64,000 nt of DNA from Paenibacillus alvei DSM 29 (GTDB lineage: Bacteria; Bacillota; Bacilli; Paenibacillales; Paenibacillaceae): the NCBI RefSeq assembly GCF_000293805.1, contig NZ_AMBZ01000011.1:62001-126000 (forward strand). The letters are read 5' to 3'. Under the pieces are notes generated by a model. That model saw only the letters and a list, made by a program, of their open reading frames with translations. It had not been told where the DNA came from and ran no database searches. A program made the position numbers and the translations under genes. Positions 26,287-35,459 of the stretch are shown in pieces. The first letter of the stretch is position 1. Each line of letters begins with the position of its first letter.

Positions 26287-27111
26287 TTACAAAACAGCAA
26301 ACTCATCCGGATTCGGGCCCACTCGCTTGTCCTCATTCAGTGCATCAATGCTGCTCAGCTCCGTGCTGCTTAACTCAAAATCAAATACGTCGAAGTTCTC
26401 GCGGATGCGCGACGGTGTAATCGATTTTGGAATCACGACATGTCCGTGCTGCAAGTGCCAGCGTATCACGACTTGAGCTGGTGTTTTGCCGTGTGCGGCA
26501 GCAATTGCTGTGATTTTTTCGTTCTGCAAAATGTCTCCGCCCTGCATAAGAGGGCTCCAAGCCTCCAAATAGATATCATGGCGTTGGCAAAATTCACGGA
26601 GTTCGTTCTGAGCCAAGCGAGGATGGCATTCCACCTGGTTCACAACCGGCTTCACGCTGCACTCCTGCATGAGGCGTTCCAAATGCGGAACATGGAAGTT
26701 GGATACACCGATCGAACGTACGCGACCGTCTGCATACAGCTTCTCCAACGCTTTGTACGTATCTACATACAAATCTTGAGAAGGTACTGGCCAATGAATC
26801 AAATACAAATCAAGATAGTCTGTCCCCAACTTATGTAAGCTCTCTTCAAATGCCTTCAGGGTAGCATCGTATCCTTGATCAGAATTCCATACCTTCGTTG
26901 TCAAGAATATATCTTCGCGCTTCACGCCTGACTCTTGAATCGCTTCGCCAACGCCTGCTTCATTCTTGTAGATAGCGGCCGTATCAATCAAGCGATAGCC
27001 TGTTTGCAATGCAGTCTTCACCGCATCCTTCACCTGCTGTCCTTCCTCTACGCGCCATACCCCAAGTCCTAGCTGCGGCATGCTCAAGCCATTATTCAAC
27101 GTAATTTGCAT
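26287..27111 (-). CDS. aldo/keto reductase
   Basis: A 274-residue NADPH-dependent reductase of the AKR5-like group. It shows GYRLIDTAAIYKNEAGVG (catalytic D and Y), TTKVWNSDQG (catalytic K), LYLIHWPVP (catalytic H), and the C-terminal cofactor loop VIPKSITPSRIREN. The start is the ATG at 27109-27111, eight bases after GGAGG; two upstream ATGs are less well placed. Broad-specificity carbonyl reduction such as methylglyoxal is usual. Monocistronic. Confidence 0.9.
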   Translation of the reverse strand: MQITLNNGLSMPQLGLGVWRVEEGQQVKDAVKTALQTGYRLIDTAAIYKNEAGVGEAIQESGVKREDIFLTTKVWNSDQGYDATLKAFEESLHKLGTDYLDLYLIHWPVPSQDLYVDTYKALEKLYADGRVRSIGVSNFHVPHLERLMQECSVKPVVNQVECHPRLAQNELREFCQRHDIYLEAWSPLMQGGDILQNEKITAIAAAHGKTPAQVVIRWHLQHGHVVIPKSITPSRIRENFDVFDFELSSTELSSIDALNEDKRVGPNPDEFAVL

Positions 27112-27482
27112 GTTCATTGCCTCCTTCATCCCTGTAACGAACTCGGTCATTAATCCGACCTATCCGCTCCATCTTCTTGAATCGCTCTAGGCACCGCCAA
27201 GCAGATTGATTCATCCATTTTAGTATAGTATTAAACCGCAGTCTGGTGCAAACCATCATGTCGGATCTCCTTACAAAGATATGGCAAATGCGTACAACAT
27301 CGTTGCACCCGGCACATCTGAAGAACTTAATATAACTTTGGAAATAAGTAGACTACTGCATTGACTTCCCAATCGGATGCTGATAACATACTGCCATAAC
27401 ACCAATATCTCAGTTATCTTATAGGAAATATAATAATTAATCAACCCAACAACGACGACTTATGATTTCAGTCGACCGGATC
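27112..27482. other. gene-free upstream region of the sulfate operon
   Basis: About 370 bases without a convincing ORF. It holds a TATAAT at 27429-27434, which would start a leader RNA of about 120 bases before yezD; the -35 box is poor, so an activator or a different promoter is possible. A CGACT/AGTCG hairpin and a CCGG-ATCA-CCGG palindrome precede the terminator at 27483. No known riboswitch consensus seen. Confidence 0.4.
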
Positions 27483-27531
27483 ACCGGAGACGCATACCTA
27501 ACTGCATGATTAGGGGTGTCTTCGGTTTTTT
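27483..27531 (+). terminator. leader terminator before the sulfate operon
   Basis: ACCGGAGAC (27483-27491) pairs with GTCTTCGGT (27518-27526), with an inner CCTAA/TTAGG helix, then T6. It lies 33 bases before the yezD start and has no plus-strand gene directly upstream that needs it. Probably an attenuator for sulfur control. Confidence 0.7.
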
Positions 27532-27563
27532 GTATTTATTACAACGATAAGGGAGGAACATGC

Positions 27564-27761
27564 ATGAACAGTCAACCATCGCAGCTTGAATTGAACAGCA
27601 TCCATCCGAAATGGCTGGATCGCATCGCAGAACAATTGAAAGGCTTGAACTACGGATCACTGACCATTACGATTCATGACGGCCACATTGTACAAATGGA
27701 ACGTACAGAACGCACCCGCTTCGAGCTGGAAAGTACGAAGGGAAGGAGGCATTCTCGATGA
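27564..27761 (+). CDS. YezD-family small protein (DUF2292)
   Basis: A 65-residue protein with the family core [22 protein letters not shown] split across residues 33-54. ATG at 27564 follows GGGAGGAAC; a longer frame lacks a site. YezD proteins are often found with cysteine or sulfate genes in Bacillales, which matches this place as first gene of a sulfate importer operon. Its stop overlaps the next start (ATGA). Biochemical role unknown. Confidence 0.75.
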   Translation: MNSQPSQLELNSIHPKWLDRIAEQLKGLNYGSLTITIHDGHIVQMERTERTRFELESTKGRRHSR

Positions 27762-28825
27762 AGACACAACGATTGCCGGTGCGCTTCGTAATCATGCTGT
27801 CCGTATTGACGCTAGCCTTTCTCGCCTCCTGCGGCCGAACAGAAGCAGGCAAGCCGGAAGCAGCGGAAGGCGCCAAGCAGCCTGCCTCCGAGGAGACGGT
27901 TGAACTGCAGAACGTATCCTACGATCCGACTCGCGAGTTGTACGCAGACTTCAATAAAGCTTTTGCTGCACATTGGAAGGAGGTCGCTGGACAAAATGTC
28001 GTCATAAAGCAATCTCATGGCGGCAGCGGCAAGCAGGCTCGTGCTGTCATCGACGGCTTAAAGGCCGATGTCGTAACCTTGGCGCTCGCGTACGATATCG
28101 ATGCAATTCGCAAGGCTGGCCTAATCCAGGACGGCTGGCAGTCCCAATTTAGGCATAATAGCGCCCCGTATTACTCCACGATTGTATTTCTGGTGCGTAA
28201 GGGCAATCCGAAGGAAATTCATGATTGGGATGATTTAATCAAGCCCGGTATTCAAGTAATCACGCCGAACCCCAAGACTTCCGGAGGAGCACGTTGGAAC
28301 TATCTTGCTGCATGGGGCTATGCGTTGTCAGAGAACAATCAGGATGAAAAAAAGGCGAAGCAATTTCTCTCAGCTCTATATGCCAATGTCCCTGTATTGG
28401 ATTCGGGAGCGCGCGGGGCAACAACCACCTTCGTCGAACGAGGGATTGGCGATGTTCTCATCTCATGGGAAAACGAAGCATTTCTGGCCACGAACGAGCT
28501 GGGGCAGGACAAATTCGAAATCGTGGTGCCGAAGCTGAGTGTGTTGGCAGAGCCGCCTGTATCTGTCGTCGACAAAACCGTCGATAAGCGAGGAACACGT
28601 AAAGTTGCAGAGGCATACTTAACGTATCTCTATTCAGAGGAAGGACAAGAGATCGCTGCGAAGCATTATTATCGCCCACGGCTTGAGGCTGTTGCTGCCA
28701 AGCATACGTCTCAGTTCCCAGAGTTGAAGCTGTTGACCATGCAAGATGACTTTGGCGGTTGGGAAGAGGCACATCAAAAGCACTTCGCGGATGGAGCATT
28801 ATTCGATCAAATCTATAAAAAGTAG
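27758..28825 (+). CDS. sbp: sulfate/thiosulfate ABC transporter substrate-binding lipoprotein
   Basis: A 355-residue lipoprotein with signal [15 protein letters not shown] (lipobox LASC near residue 24). Sulfate-binding family motifs are [35 protein letters not shown] and [20 protein letters not shown]. Overlaps YezD by four bases and is followed by the two membrane subunits. Confidence 0.92.
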   Translation: MKTQRLPVRFVIMLSVLTLAFLASCGRTEAGKPEAAEGAKQPASEETVELQNVSYDPTRELYADFNKAFAAHWKEVAGQNVVIKQSHGGSGKQARAVIDGLKADVVTLALAYDIDAIRKAGLIQDGWQSQFRHNSAPYYSTIVFLVRKGNPKEIHDWDDLIKPGIQVITPNPKTSGGARWNYLAAWGYALSENNQDEKKAKQFLSALYANVPVLDSGARGATTTFVERGIGDVLISWENEAFLATNELGQDKFEIVVPKLSVLAEPPVSVVDKTVDKRGTRKVAEAYLTYLYSEEGQEIAAKHYYRPRLEAVAAKHTSQFPELKLLTMQDDFGGWEEAHQKHFADGALFDQIYKK

Positions 28826-28842
28826 AAGGGAGCACGGTAATC

Positions 28843-29712
28843 ATGACCTCACACTCCACCGCCCTGAGCCGCTCTCCAGAACCGCCGCGGAAGCGCCCCT
28901 ACTCCGTGCTTCCCGGCTTCCGTTTTACATTGGGTTATACTTTACTGTATATGTCCCTTATTGTGCTTATCCCATTATCAGCGATTGTCTTGAAAACATC
29001 GGAACTGAGCTGGAATGAGTTTTGGAACACGATTCTTGATGAGCGCGTCATCGCTGCTTATCGAATCAGCTTTATCGTTTCCTTTGCCGCGGGGCTCTTG
29101 AATGTTGGATTTGGGCTCATCGTCGCTTGGGTGCTTGTCCGCTATTCATTTCCCGGAAAACGGTGGATCGACGGACTGATTGACCTGCCGTTCGCGCTGC
29201 CTACCGCAGTAGCAGGCATTGCTCTTACATCCATTTACGCGGAGAACGGTTGGGTTGGCCAACTGCTGTACCCACTCGGCATTCACAGCGCTTATTCACT
29301 GCTTGGCATTATGATAGCACTTACCTTTATTGGATTTCCCTTCGTCGTTCGCACGGTTCAGCCTGTTCTGGAACAATGGGGTACAGAAGTCGAAGAAGCA
29401 GCTGCCACATTAGGCGCCAAGCGCTCCTCCGTATTTATGAAAATTATTCTTCCCGAGTTGGTTCCACCGCTGCTGACAGGCTTTGCGCTCGCCTTCGCGC
29501 GAGGAATTGGCGAATATGGTTCTGTCGTATTCATATCCGGCAATATGCCGTATAAGACCGAGATTGCTCCGCTGCTCATTATGACGAAGCTGGAACAATA
29601 CGACTATGCCGCAGCCACTGCAATCGCGCTTATTTTACTGGTCATTTCCTTCATCCTCCTCTTCCTGATCAATCTGATTCAATGGCGGATGAGCGCTCGA
29701 ACTTTCAGCTAG
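28843..29712 (+). CDS. cysT: sulfate ABC transporter permease CysT
   Basis: A 289-residue inner-membrane subunit with six helices. The ATPase-coupling loop is VEEAAATLGAKRSSVFMKII near residue 190, and GIGEYGSVVFISGNMPYKTE is the family C-terminal block. Eighteen bases after sbp. Forms the channel with CysW. Confidence 0.92.
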   Translation: MTSHSTALSRSPEPPRKRPYSVLPGFRFTLGYTLLYMSLIVLIPLSAIVLKTSELSWNEFWNTILDERVIAAYRISFIVSFAAGLLNVGFGLIVAWVLVRYSFPGKRWIDGLIDLPFALPTAVAGIALTSIYAENGWVGQLLYPLGIHSAYSLLGIMIALTFIGFPFVVRTVQPVLEQWGTEVEEAAATLGAKRSSVFMKIILPELVPPLLTGFALAFARGIGEYGSVVFISGNMPYKTEIAPLLIMTKLEQYDYAAATAIALILLVISFILLFLINLIQWRMSARTFS

Positions 29713-29773
29713 AACAAATTACCCAGATCTGTCTTATTTCATAAATCTATTTCCTAAGGAGGAGAACATCTGA

Positions 29774-30688
29774 ATGACGCATATTCCCTTGCTGCACGGC
29801 CATTCCAAGTCTCAGCCCAAACTCCTGCAGGAATTGGAGTCGCATCGCAATCATCGCCCACCGTCAGCCTCTCAAGCTAACAACTGCACCACGGAATCAC
29901 CCGTCGTCCGATATACACTTATTGTGATTGCACTTGGTTTTATTAGTCTCGTCCTGCTGCTCCCATTAGCGGCCGTATTCGTGCAAGCCTTCAAGCGAGG
30001 TGCGGATGTCTATTTGGCAGCACTTCTTGATCCGGATGCCTTGCAAGCTATCCAGCTTACGCTGTTCACTGCGGCAATTACTGTGCCCTTGAATGCCCTA
30101 TTCGGTCTAGCTGCAGCTTGGTGCATAACCAAGTTCTCCTTTCGCGGCAAACAATGGCTTATTACCTTAATGGATCTCCCCTTCTCTATATCGCCTGTCA
30201 TTGCAGGTTTTTTATTTATTCTGATCTTTGGCGCTAACGGGTGGTTCGGTGAATGGCTGGATGATCATAACATTCGGATCGTATTTGCGCTGCCTGGCAT
30301 TGTGCTAGCTACTCTATTTGTTACATTTCCCTTCGTGGCAAGAGAACTCATCCCGCTTATGCAGACGCAGGGCATACAGGAAGAAGAGGCAGCCGCAACC
30401 TTAGGAGCTAGTGGATGGCGCATGTTCTGGCGCGTAACGTTGCCGAACATAAAATGGGGGCTGTTGTACGGTATAATCATTTGCAATGCAAGGGCAATGG
30501 GGGAATTTGGAGCAGTATCCGTCGTATCGGGTCATATACGAGGCGAGACGAACACGATGCCGCTCCATATTGAAATTCTATATAACGAATATCAATTTTC
30601 TGCCGCGTTCGCCGTTTCTTCGCTGCTTGTATGTGTAGCTTTATTGACCATTGCGGCTAAGCATTGGCTTGCCCGCAAACAAGAATGA
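29774..30688 (+). CDS. cysW: sulfate ABC transporter permease CysW
   Basis: A 304-residue permease with a 45-residue hydrophilic N-terminal extension, then six helices. The coupling loop is EEEAAATLGASGWRMFWRVT near residue 205 and ARAMGEFGAVSVVSGHIRGE near residue 240. AAGGAGGAG precedes the ATG. No cysA ATPase gene follows: the next gene is on the other strand and overlaps by 48 bases, so the ATPase must come from elsewhere. Confidence 0.91.
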   Translation: MTHIPLLHGHSKSQPKLLQELESHRNHRPPSASQANNCTTESPVVRYTLIVIALGFISLVLLLPLAAVFVQAFKRGADVYLAALLDPDALQAIQLTLFTAAITVPLNALFGLAAAWCITKFSFRGKQWLITLMDLPFSISPVIAGFLFILIFGANGWFGEWLDDHNIRIVFALPGIVLATLFVTFPFVARELIPLMQTQGIQEEEAAATLGASGWRMFWRVTLPNIKWGLLYGIIICNARAMGEFGAVSVVSGHIRGETNTMPLHIEILYNEYQFSAAFAVSSLLVCVALLTIAAKHWLARKQE

Positions 30689-31864
30689 GTACGGCCTTTC
30701 CGTCGTAATCGTATCCAGGATGTCAACTGCGATCCGCTGTGCAGCATGCGGGTGCGTTAGACTCGCCATACTGCGTTTCATCGTTTCTAGCAGTGAAGGC
30801 TGATTGTACGCATCGCACAATCTTATCGCCAGCTCTATATCTTGCCGCGCAACAAGGGCTGCCCCATGTCGGGCGAAATATCGAGCATTCTCTCGCTCTT
30901 GACCCGGTTGGGGACGTGCAATAAATAGCGGAACCTGCAGGGCAAGTGCTTCGGTCAACGTAACGCCTCCTGCCTTCGTCACCATCGCATCGGCGCAAGA
31001 CATAAGCTCGTGAATTGCTGTCACATAGCCGAATATATGGACATTCCCAGCATAGATAAACTTCGCCCGAAGCTCTGATTCCCGGCGTTCATTTCTGCCG
31101 CATACGATCGCAGTCTGATGATTCGGTATTCTTTCAAGCAAGCGAAGAAATCGATTCGATAACGCCTGAGTTCCGAGTCCACCTGACATGATTAAAGTGG
31201 TGCGAAGATTCGAATTTAATCCATATTTACGGTACATAGCTTCTGATTTCAAATGGCTAGAACAAAGAAAATGCTGCTTGTTCGAGGCTGCTGGCTGCAT
31301 CTCAAATTCATCGCGAATGGGAATCCCACTTACATGCACAAGCTCTGGAGAGATGCCTGAGAGAATCATTTGTTCAGCTAGATCGTCCGTAGCGACGTAG
31401 TACCGATCCGTTGTGGACAATATCCAGCGATGATGCAGATCATAATCAGTTATTACTGTAAACGTAGGGATATGCTTGTTCATTTTGCGGACAACAGAGG
31501 ATACATCAAAATAGGGAAAAGTACTAATAATGCCATCTGGCCGATGCTCCACCAGAAGCTGCTTGAGTTTTCGCTTGCCTAGCGTAAAGCCAGTTCGTAC
31601 AAGAGGATGTGTTCGTTCTATTCGACGGGTTGAATAGTAGCTCCATCCATAATAATGAATGCCGTATTGCGACAACGTCTGACTTTGCACAAATAAAAAA
31701 CGAAACATCGCATCCATCATCGGATGCGCCTCTGCCATTAAATCTACAACGATAACCTGCGCCCCCAGCCTTTCCAACTGACCTTTGAGTGCGTGTGTAA
31801 CCATCCAATGCCCCTCCCCGAATCGGGACGTTAAGATCATGATCTTGTAAGCAGCATTCTGCAT
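30641..31864 (-). CDS. MGDG-synthase/UgtP-type diacylglycerol glycosyltransferase
   Basis: A 407-residue GT28-type enzyme. The N-terminal MGDG-synthase domain starts IMILTSRFGEGHWMVTHAL and includes HRPDGIISTFPYFDVSSVV. The C-terminal nucleotide-sugar domain has GGLGTQALSNRF, GYVTAIHELMSCADAMVTKAG and GGVTLTEALALQVP. Expected to add hexose from UDP-sugar to a lipid at the membrane. Its 3' end overlaps cysW tail to tail. AAAGGAGG precedes the start, in a duplicated segment (31867-31922). Confidence 0.85.
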   Translation of the reverse strand: MQNAAYKIMILTSRFGEGHWMVTHALKGQLERLGAQVIVVDLMAEAHPMMDAMFRFLFVQSQTLSQYGIHYYGWSYYSTRRIERTHPLVRTGFTLGKRKLKQLLVEHRPDGIISTFPYFDVSSVVRKMNKHIPTFTVITDYDLHHRWILSTTDRYYVATDDLAEQMILSGISPELVHVSGIPIRDEFEMQPAASNKQHFLCSSHLKSEAMYRKYGLNSNLRTTLIMSGGLGTQALSNRFLRLLERIPNHQTAIVCGRNERRESELRAKFIYAGNVHIFGYVTAIHELMSCADAMVTKAGGVTLTEALALQVPLFIARPQPGQERENARYFARHGAALVARQDIELAIRLCDAYNQPSLLETMKRSMASLTHPHAAQRIAVDILDTITTERPYSFLFAGKPMLSRNGQ

Positions 31865-31866
31865 TC

Positions 31867-31922
31867 TTTATTTTTCCTCCTTTCCTTCGGATATTTTATT
31901 TTTCTCTCCTTTCCTTCGGATT
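31867..31922. repeat. tandem duplication of a ribosome-binding-site segment
   Basis: Two near-identical copies of a 27-28 base unit (TTTATTTTTCCTCCTTTCCT then TCGGAT, and TTTATTTTTCTCTCCTTTCC then TTCGGAT) in tandem before the glycosyltransferase start. Each contains a Shine-Dalgarno-like AAAGGAG on the minus strand. Only the proximal one is near the start codon. Confidence 0.75.
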
Positions 31923-31985
31923 ATAACGCTTCATCCTCATCAGAGATTTAACGGAAGTTGGATGTTTTGTGAATAGAAAGCAAAG

Positions 31986-32016
31986 AGCCGCCCAGTCCCT
32001 CTGAGAGGCGGCGGCT
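31986..32016 (-). terminator. terminator downstream of gerQ
   Basis: Stem AGCCGCC (31986-31992) with GGCGGCT (32010-32016). The minus-strand side runs into CTTTGCTTTC. It lies 30 bases after the gerQ stop. Confidence 0.65.
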
Positions 32017-32045
32017 TGCTGGCGGATTTACCTTCTATTCATTGA

Positions 32046-32732
32046 TTATTGCTCTTCTGTGGATTCAGTCTCACGGAAAGGATACTGATAGTTAAGAGGC
32101 TCATCAAATGTGGCATAATCGAAGTTAACCATCAACAGCATAATGCGCTGACCTGTTCTTGGATCGCTAATAATGAGATGGTCACGGCCAGCAGCCTCAA
32201 TTTTTCCACGGAATATCTTAGCGTTCCATTCCGAGTTGTTCTCATATGTCATATAGAACGTCCCGACCTTGCCAATGTTCAAACGTAAAATATTTTCGAT
32301 GAAAGATTGCTCTTGAGGAAGCCCCGTAATTGTGCCGGAAGGTGTCATCAAATCTCCGCTGGAAACCATAGGCGGTGTAGCTTGCTGCATAGCAATTGGT
32401 TGTTGCATTGTCGTAGGCTGTTGCATCGCCATAGGCTGCTGCATTGACATAGGCTGCTGCATTGACATAGGCTGTTGCATGGCCATAGGCTGCATTGACA
32501 TGGGCTGCATTCCCATCGGCTGCATCGCCATAGGCTGATTTGCAGTAGGGTGGTGCATTGCCATATGCTGCATCGTTACACCTTGCGTCCACGGAGCAGG
32601 ATATGGTGTCGGTGTTGGGCTAGTCGGAGCTGTTGAGCCGCAGCAAGACCCGCCTTTTGACATGCTCATTGGAGAAATCGAATGAAAATCGGATTGGTTT
32701 GGAGTTGGATTACCATAACTCATGTAATTCAT
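32046..32732 (-). CDS. gerQ: GerQ spore coat protein
   Basis: A 228-residue spore coat protein. The C-terminal 90 residues are the conserved GerQ domain: QSFIENILRLNIGKVGTFYM, WNAKIFRGKIEAAGRDHLII, LLMVNFDYATFDEPLNYQYP. The N-terminal half is low complexity, rich in Met-Gln-Pro repeats of the type MQQPMS/MQQPMA (residues 60-115), longer than in B. subtilis as I recall. GerQ is cross-linked into the coat and is needed there to hold CwlJ. AAAGGAGAG precedes the ATG. The cwlJ copy directly upstream is broken. Confidence 0.92.
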   Translation of the reverse strand: MNYMSYGNPTPNQSDFHSISPMSMSKGGSCCGSTAPTSPTPTPYPAPWTQGVTMQHMAMHHPTANQPMAMQPMGMQPMSMQPMAMQQPMSMQQPMSMQQPMAMQQPTTMQQPIAMQQATPPMVSSGDLMTPSGTITGLPQEQSFIENILRLNIGKVGTFYMTYENNSEWNAKIFRGKIEAAGRDHLIISDPRTGQRIMLLMVNFDYATFDEPLNYQYPFRETESTEEQ

Positions 32733-32787
32733 GCAACACTCTCTCCTTTACAGTCTCTACATGGACTGATTTTATAATGACTAACCA

Positions 32788-33209
32788 TTACCCACTGTAT
32801 ACTTCTGGACAGTCGTCTCCAGATGGAGAAAAGAAACTATGTGCCCTATAGCGACCTGAATTTTGTTGATTGAACCACGTATCCGGGCAATCTCCAACTG
32901 GTCTGAAGAACATAGTGCATTATGAAGCAGGCCAGGTGCGTTTCCATTAATCGCTCGCTGCGCCAACCGAATATCGGCATCACGGGCACGCTGATCGGAA
33001 TAACCCTTCTGCGCCGCCTCAATCCCCTGGATTTTGATACCATATCCCTCATTGAGCGAATATCCTGGAAATCTAAGCAGTCCCCACGGATTCGGTTTAC
33101 CCGACATTGCCTACCGTGAGCATGCCAGGCTCCCCCTCATCTTCTGCTTCAGCCCGCATAAGCGTGCAAGGAGCCTGACATCTTCTGAATTCACCTTAAT
33201 GACCGCCAT
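32788..33209 (-). pseudogene. cwlJ: cwlJ cell-wall hydrolase pseudogene, several frameshifts
   Basis: Good start (AGGAGGAAGGAGG, ATG 33207-33209) and MAVIKVNSEDVRLLARL. The family text then jumps frames: MRAEAEDEGEPGMLTVGNVG, VNRIRGDCLDFQDIRSMRDM, QRARDADIRLAQRAING, and in another frame FFRPVGDCPDTWFNQQNSGR to the TAA at 32788-32790. Total span equals about 141 codons, the normal CwlJ length, so it is nearly complete but has at least four indels plus a stop near the W-P-A-S segment. CwlJ is the cortex hydrolase of Ca-dipicolinate germination, and adjacency to gerQ is conserved. Confidence 0.83.
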
Positions 33210-33280
33210 CTGCAACCTCCTTCCTCCTGTCACTCGATACCATCATATGTGCAAGAGCCCATTTGGTGACAACGAAAAAT

Positions 33281-33307
33281 AAGCCGGCTCCAATTGGAGC
33301 CGACTTA
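33281..33307. terminator. terminator of azoR
   Basis: AAGCCGGCTCC-AATT-GGAGCCGACTT, with TTATTTTT following on the minus strand. It lies about 40 bases after the azoR stop. Confidence 0.8.
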
Positions 33308-33345
33308 TAGTGAAGTGCGAACTTTCATCATTTGTTACAATTTAT

Positions 33346-33984
33346 TTATTTCATAGATGCTGCCAAGCTTTTAGCGCTTTGCTCAGCACGTTGCTTCGCG
33401 GAAGCAAGAATTTCTTCTGCACGATCAGGTGTCGCAGCCATGCCTTCTACAACGATATTTTCGTAATCGCTAATGCCGATGAAGCCCATAATCGCTTGCA
33501 GATAAGTGTCTGCGAAGCGAAGACCAGCTGTAGGACCTTCGGAGTATACGCCGCCGCGCGCTTCGATGTGTACCACTTTCTTCCCTCCGAGCAAGCCTTG
33601 TGGGCCTTCTGCTGTGTACTTGAATGTACGGCCAGCGATAATCACGTTATCGATATATGCTTTAAGAAGCGGCGGATAGCTCAAGTTCCACATTGGAGTA
33701 ATGAATACAACAACATCTGCTGCAATAAATTGCTCCAAAATCTCATTCATGCGGCCCAATGTGTTTGTTTGTTCAGCAGACAAAGCTTCGCCTGCTCCAG
33801 CTTTACCCCAAGCATCCAATACTGTGCCGTCGATCAATGGAATGTTTTCTTCATACAAATTTACGCGTTCGACTTGAACATTAGCTTCTGCTTGAAGAGC
33901 AGCCAAATAGTGCTCACCAAGACGAAGACCGAAAGACAATTCAGTTGGTTTTGGATTGGAGTTAATAACAAGTACCTTTTTCAT
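33346..33984 (-). CDS. azoR: FMN-dependent NADH-azoreductase/quinone reductase
   Basis: A 212-residue flavodoxin-fold protein. N-terminal FMN phosphate loop VLVINSNPKPTELSFGLRLG, then VFITPMWNLSYPPLLKAYID and HIEARGGVYSEGP, all AzoR blocks. Reduces quinones and azo compounds and protects against thiol-reactive electrophiles. The upstream region carries a near-consensus promoter flanked by two TACTTAC-type palindromes, so it is probably repressed by a redox-sensing MarR/DUF24 or TetR protein. Confidence 0.92.
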   Translation of the reverse strand: MKKVLVINSNPKPTELSFGLRLGEHYLAALQAEANVQVERVNLYEENIPLIDGTVLDAWGKAGAGEALSAEQTNTLGRMNEILEQFIAADVVVFITPMWNLSYPPLLKAYIDNVIIAGRTFKYTAEGPQGLLGGKKVVHIEARGGVYSEGPTAGLRFADTYLQAIMGFIGISDYENIVVEGMAATPDRAEEILASAKQRAEQSAKSLAASMK

Positions 33985-34110
33985 CAGTTCACCTCAAAAA
34001 TGAATTTGTTTCGTTAACTTACGGATACATGCTCATTCCGATAGGACAACTCATAGCATGCGGCAAATTGTTGATGTTGACTCAGCATTGTCCGCCTATT
34101 TAATAACATT

Positions 34111-34160
34111 TACTTACTTTATGTAAGTATAATAAACTCCATACTTACTTTTGTCAAGTA
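34111..34160 (-). promoter_or_regulatory. azoR promoter with two operator palindromes
   Basis: Minus-strand TTGACA (34152-34157), 17 bases, TATTAT (34129-34134). A perfect palindrome TACTTAC-TTTAT-GTAAGTA (34111-34129) abuts the -10 box. A partial copy TACTTAC-TTTTG-TCAAGTA (34142-34160) covers the -35 box. Binding at either would block transcription. Confidence 0.7.
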
Positions 34161-34218
34161 AATGAGTTAAATTTATTTTCACGACCAAAGCAATGAACCA
34201 TTTGAGAATCTTTAATTG

Positions 34219-35459
34219 TTATTTTGCTGCACTTATGGAGGTACCATCAGTGCTTTCCTCTCCACTAAACTGTGAAGCCCGATCACGTATCACTACGGAC
34301 ATATAAATAAGAAGCAAGATTACAGCGGACATGGAAGACACCAGATATGTGTTGCTATACGTCGTTACAGAAGCAATTGCCCCGAGCGCTAATGAGCCAA
34401 TCGCAACACCTAGGTCGATGGAGTTATAGAACATCCCTGTAGCAGCAGCATGTCGATCGGCAGGCACTCGCTGAACAGCCCATGCTTGAAATGCCGGCTG
34501 AAGGCTTCCATAACCAAGTCCATATAGGATAGCGGCAGCACAGAGCATCCAAGTGGATGTACTGTAAGCTAGAACGACTAGCGAGACAGCCAAAACAATT
34601 CCTCCCGCAGGTACCACTGCAATATGGCCCTTACTGTCATACAGTTTGCCAGCAAACGTACGAACAACCAATATCGAAATAGCATTGAATAAGAAGAAAA
34701 GACTCACATGGCCAATCCCCTTCTCTTGACCGAACATCGTGATGAATGACAATATGCCTCCGTATGTTATTGTGACTAGAAAGTTAAGAATACACGGCAG
34801 CAATGCCCTTCGGTCAATCCATGAACCTGTCGCTCGAACCGTTGCATGGCTCTTTGCTGTTTTTCTGTTCTTCAACAAGGGCAGCATTGGAAAAATAATA
34901 ATGATTAGTACAAAAGTCGTTCCAATTAAGTACTCATACCCGAAGCTTTGCAGCAGCCACAAGCCGATAATTGGAGCAATTGCCATCGATAGGCTATTGG
35001 ACAGGCCATAGTAACCCATTCCTTCACCCATTCGGCGTGGCGGAATAATGCGAGTGGCCAGCGTTCCTAGTGCGGTGCTCGCAATGCCAAATCCAGCGCC
35101 GTAAATCATGCGAACTAACATGAACAAGGCTAAGGACGGAACAAATGCATAGGCACCCGTCGACAACGCATAAATGAGCAGGCCAGCAATCAATATGCTC
35201 ATTGCTTGGAATCGATCAAAAATCGCCCTGCGAACAAGCGGGTTACGATAGCCGATAACGCAAATAAGCTCACGACGAAGCTTACGGTCATGCTGTCTGC
35301 TTGATAAGCTTCCTTCACATAAGCTGGAAGAGCTGGGGTAATCATCAGCAGATTCAACGACACTAGAAAATTCGATCCGGCTAACACAATAAAGGACTTT
35401 GTCCATAAGGGCTGCCTTTCCTCGCTCTGGGGATTACATTTTTCAATATTTGCCCTCAT
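34219..35459 (-). pseudogene. MFS drug-efflux-type transporter, one frameshift
   Basis: About 412 residues in two frames. The first helices (FIVLAGSNFLVSLNLLMITP, SLFALSAIVTRLFAGRF) read from 35459 to about 35205. The remainder (FDRFQAMSILIAGLLIYALS to the acidic C-terminus) reads in another frame to 34219. One extra T in the T5 run at 35218-35222 (minus strand) joins them as AGRFFDRFQAM. The start overlaps the marR stop by four bases, the usual MarR-efflux pairing. Real lesion or base-call error cannot be decided here. Confidence 0.78.
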
